From Caldifarciminota bacterium (GTDB lineage: Bacteria; WOR-3; Hydrothermia; WGAB01), in contig WGAB01000098.1 in the NCBI GenBank assembly GCA_015489295.1, positions 1 to 6,326 of the forward strand: a stretch of DNA of 6,326 nt. Reading direction: 5' to 3'. Below the pieces are notes generated by a model. It ran no database searches and was not told the DNA's origin. It saw only the letters and a program-made list of their open reading frames with translations. Every line of letters begins with the position of its first letter. Within the stretch, counting starts at the first letter, position 1. The position numbers and the translations under genes were made by a program. Below, piece by piece: positions 5,954 through 6,326 of the stretch.

Positions 5954-5976
5954 GTCGCGCCTGAAACCGCCCCTGC
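5954..5976 (-). repeat. REP-like repeat, degenerate copy
   Basis: Read on the - strand, this 23-base element matches the copy at 6080-6102 at 18 of 23 positions (GCAGGGGCGGTTTCAG then GCGCGAC). The stem has lost one pair and gained a wobble, so it is a decayed member. A small CGAA-GCT-TTCG hairpin (5944-5954) abuts it. Confidence 0.6.
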
Positions 5977-6004
5977 GGATCGGGCGCCCAGATCCACCTG
6001 CCTC

Positions 6005-6026
6005 GCAGGAGCCGCTTTAGCGGCGA
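6005..6026 (+). repeat. REP-like hairpin repeat
   Basis: The copy on the + strand begins GCAGGA and contains the hairpin GCCGCT-TT-AGCGGC (6011-6024). It matches the copy at 6080-6102 in inverted orientation. The only internal differences are two bases that pair with each other in the stem, so the hairpin is preserved. Confidence 0.8.
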
Positions 6027-6079
6027 TTTTCCGTTAGCAACGCCCTGAATATCCGCCGACGACCGTTCCCGAAGGGCAA

Positions 6080-6102
6080 GTCGCGGCTAAAGCCGCTCCT
6101 AC
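6080..6102 (-). repeat. REP-like hairpin repeat, most complete copy
   Basis: On the - strand this reads GTAGGAGCGGCTTTAG followed by CCGCGAC, with the perfect hairpin GCGGCT-TT-AGCCGC (6083-6096). The GTAG start and small hairpin are typical of REP elements, which RAYT (Y1-type) transposases are thought to mobilise. It lies about 35 bases after the stop of the citrate synthase gene. Confidence 0.8.
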
Positions 6103-6137
6103 AAAGACGCAACGGCAGGGAACACCCTGTTGGGCTG

Positions 6138-6326
6138 CTACCGGGCCTCCTGTTCCTTCTGTTTCACATACTCCTTCAGCCACTCCAGGGTGACGGACTT
6201 GGGGCGTTCAATGGGCAGGCCCAGGGCGCGGTCCCAGATCAACTGGCTCAGAATGCCGATGGCCCGCGACACCCCAAAGAACACGGTGTAATACGGGAAC
6301 TCCCGGATGCCGTAGTGGTACAGCAA
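6138..6326 (-). CDS. gltA: Citrate synthase, eukaryote-like type, C-terminal part
   Basis: Citrate synthase condenses acetyl-CoA and oxaloacetate to citrate at the entry of the TCA cycle. Only the last 62 residues are in the window; the gene continues past the right edge, and the TTG at the edge is an internal leucine, not a start. The stretch [20 protein letters not shown] followed by [13 protein letters not shown] matches the C-terminus of mitochondrial citrate synthase almost residue for residue. That type also occurs in Geobacteraceae and differs from the hexameric GltA of enterobacteria. The arginine in GVSRA matches the one that contacts citrate from the neighbouring subunit of the dimer. 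The tail after ERPKS is rich in lysine and glutamate. The gene converges on the + strand genes, with a REP-like hairpin after its stop. Confidence 0.92.
   Translation of the reverse strand: MLYHYGIREFPYYTVFFGVSRAIGILSQLIWDRALGLPIERPKSVTLEWLKEYVKQKEQEAR

Larger units (their letters stand above)
5796..6137. other. Non-coding region between convergent genes
   Basis: These 342 bases separate the + strand nitrilase/YfiM-like genes from the - strand citrate synthase. They hold one 17-bp palindrome near the left end and three REP-like hairpins on the right. The stretch 5836-5940 shows no gene or clear signal. Because both neighbours end here, termination of both transcripts is the likely role; a promoter is not expected. 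Confidence 0.7.

Noticed and set aside
5847..6020. A 57-codon + strand ORF in the intergenic region
   Set aside because: It ends inside a REP-like repeat, and its C-terminal half (SSRLKPPL) is the usual chance translation of such a repeat. No homology is recognised.
5354..6037. A + strand ORF of 227 codons across the nitrilase end, the YfiM-like gene and the intergenic region
   Set aside because: It runs out of frame with two real genes, has P/G/R-rich composition and translates the REP region at its end.
5954..6102. The alternating repeats as a CRISPR array
   Set aside because: The repeats alternate in orientation, are only 22-23 bases and are unevenly spaced; these are REP features.

Overview
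The window is GC-rich bacterial DNA (estimated by eye at 60% or more, not counted). It carries eight recognisable protein genes, seven on the + strand and one on the - strand, and the two outermost genes run off the edges. The organism is probably a bacterium from a deep-branching or thermophilic lineage. It has a Trm1-type tRNA methyltransferase, common in archaea and eukaryotes, rare in bacteria and known from Aquifex. Its nitrilase closely resembles the Pyrococcus abyssi enzyme, and its citrate synthase is of the eukaryote-like type also found in Geobacteraceae. I cannot fix the phylum from the sequence alone.

Positions 1-3465 look like one operon: ktrB (5'-truncated by the window edge), ktrA, a small two-TPR protein, and trm1. 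Spacings are 3 bp, a 14-bp overlap and 6 bp. KtrB is the potassium channel-like subunit and KtrA its nucleotide-binding RCK regulator. Trm1 should methylate G26 of tRNA, but its catalytic motif reads DAFG instead of DPFG and other conserved positions are changed. Hairpins follow the trm1 stop.

Positions 3466-5795 hold a second group on the same strand. It contains a six-helix metal permease of the NicO/UreH type with a histidine-rich loop, preceded by a leader with several complementary segments and a strong ribosome binding site. Next come a small protein resembling DUF6922, which looks like an antitoxin without its toxin, and a short ORF that may be the toxin remnant. The group ends with a nitrilase-superfamily hydrolase and a small YfiM-like membrane protein coupled to it by an ATGA overlap. 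The DUF6922-like gene and the nitrilase gene each have a TATACT- or TATGCT-type -10 box placed so that transcription would start at or next to the ATG, which suggests leaderless mRNAs.

Positions 5796-6137 are non-coding and lie between convergent genes. They hold a 17-bp palindrome and three alternating copies of a REP-like hairpin repeat; two copies differ by a compensatory base-pair swap in the stem. The - strand gene at 6138-6326 is the C-terminal end of citrate synthase.

The most interesting points are the divergent bacterial Trm1 in a potassium-uptake operon, the orphan antitoxin-like gene, the leaderless-type promoters, the REP cluster and the possible switching leader of the metal permease. 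I saw no clear new multi-gene system.
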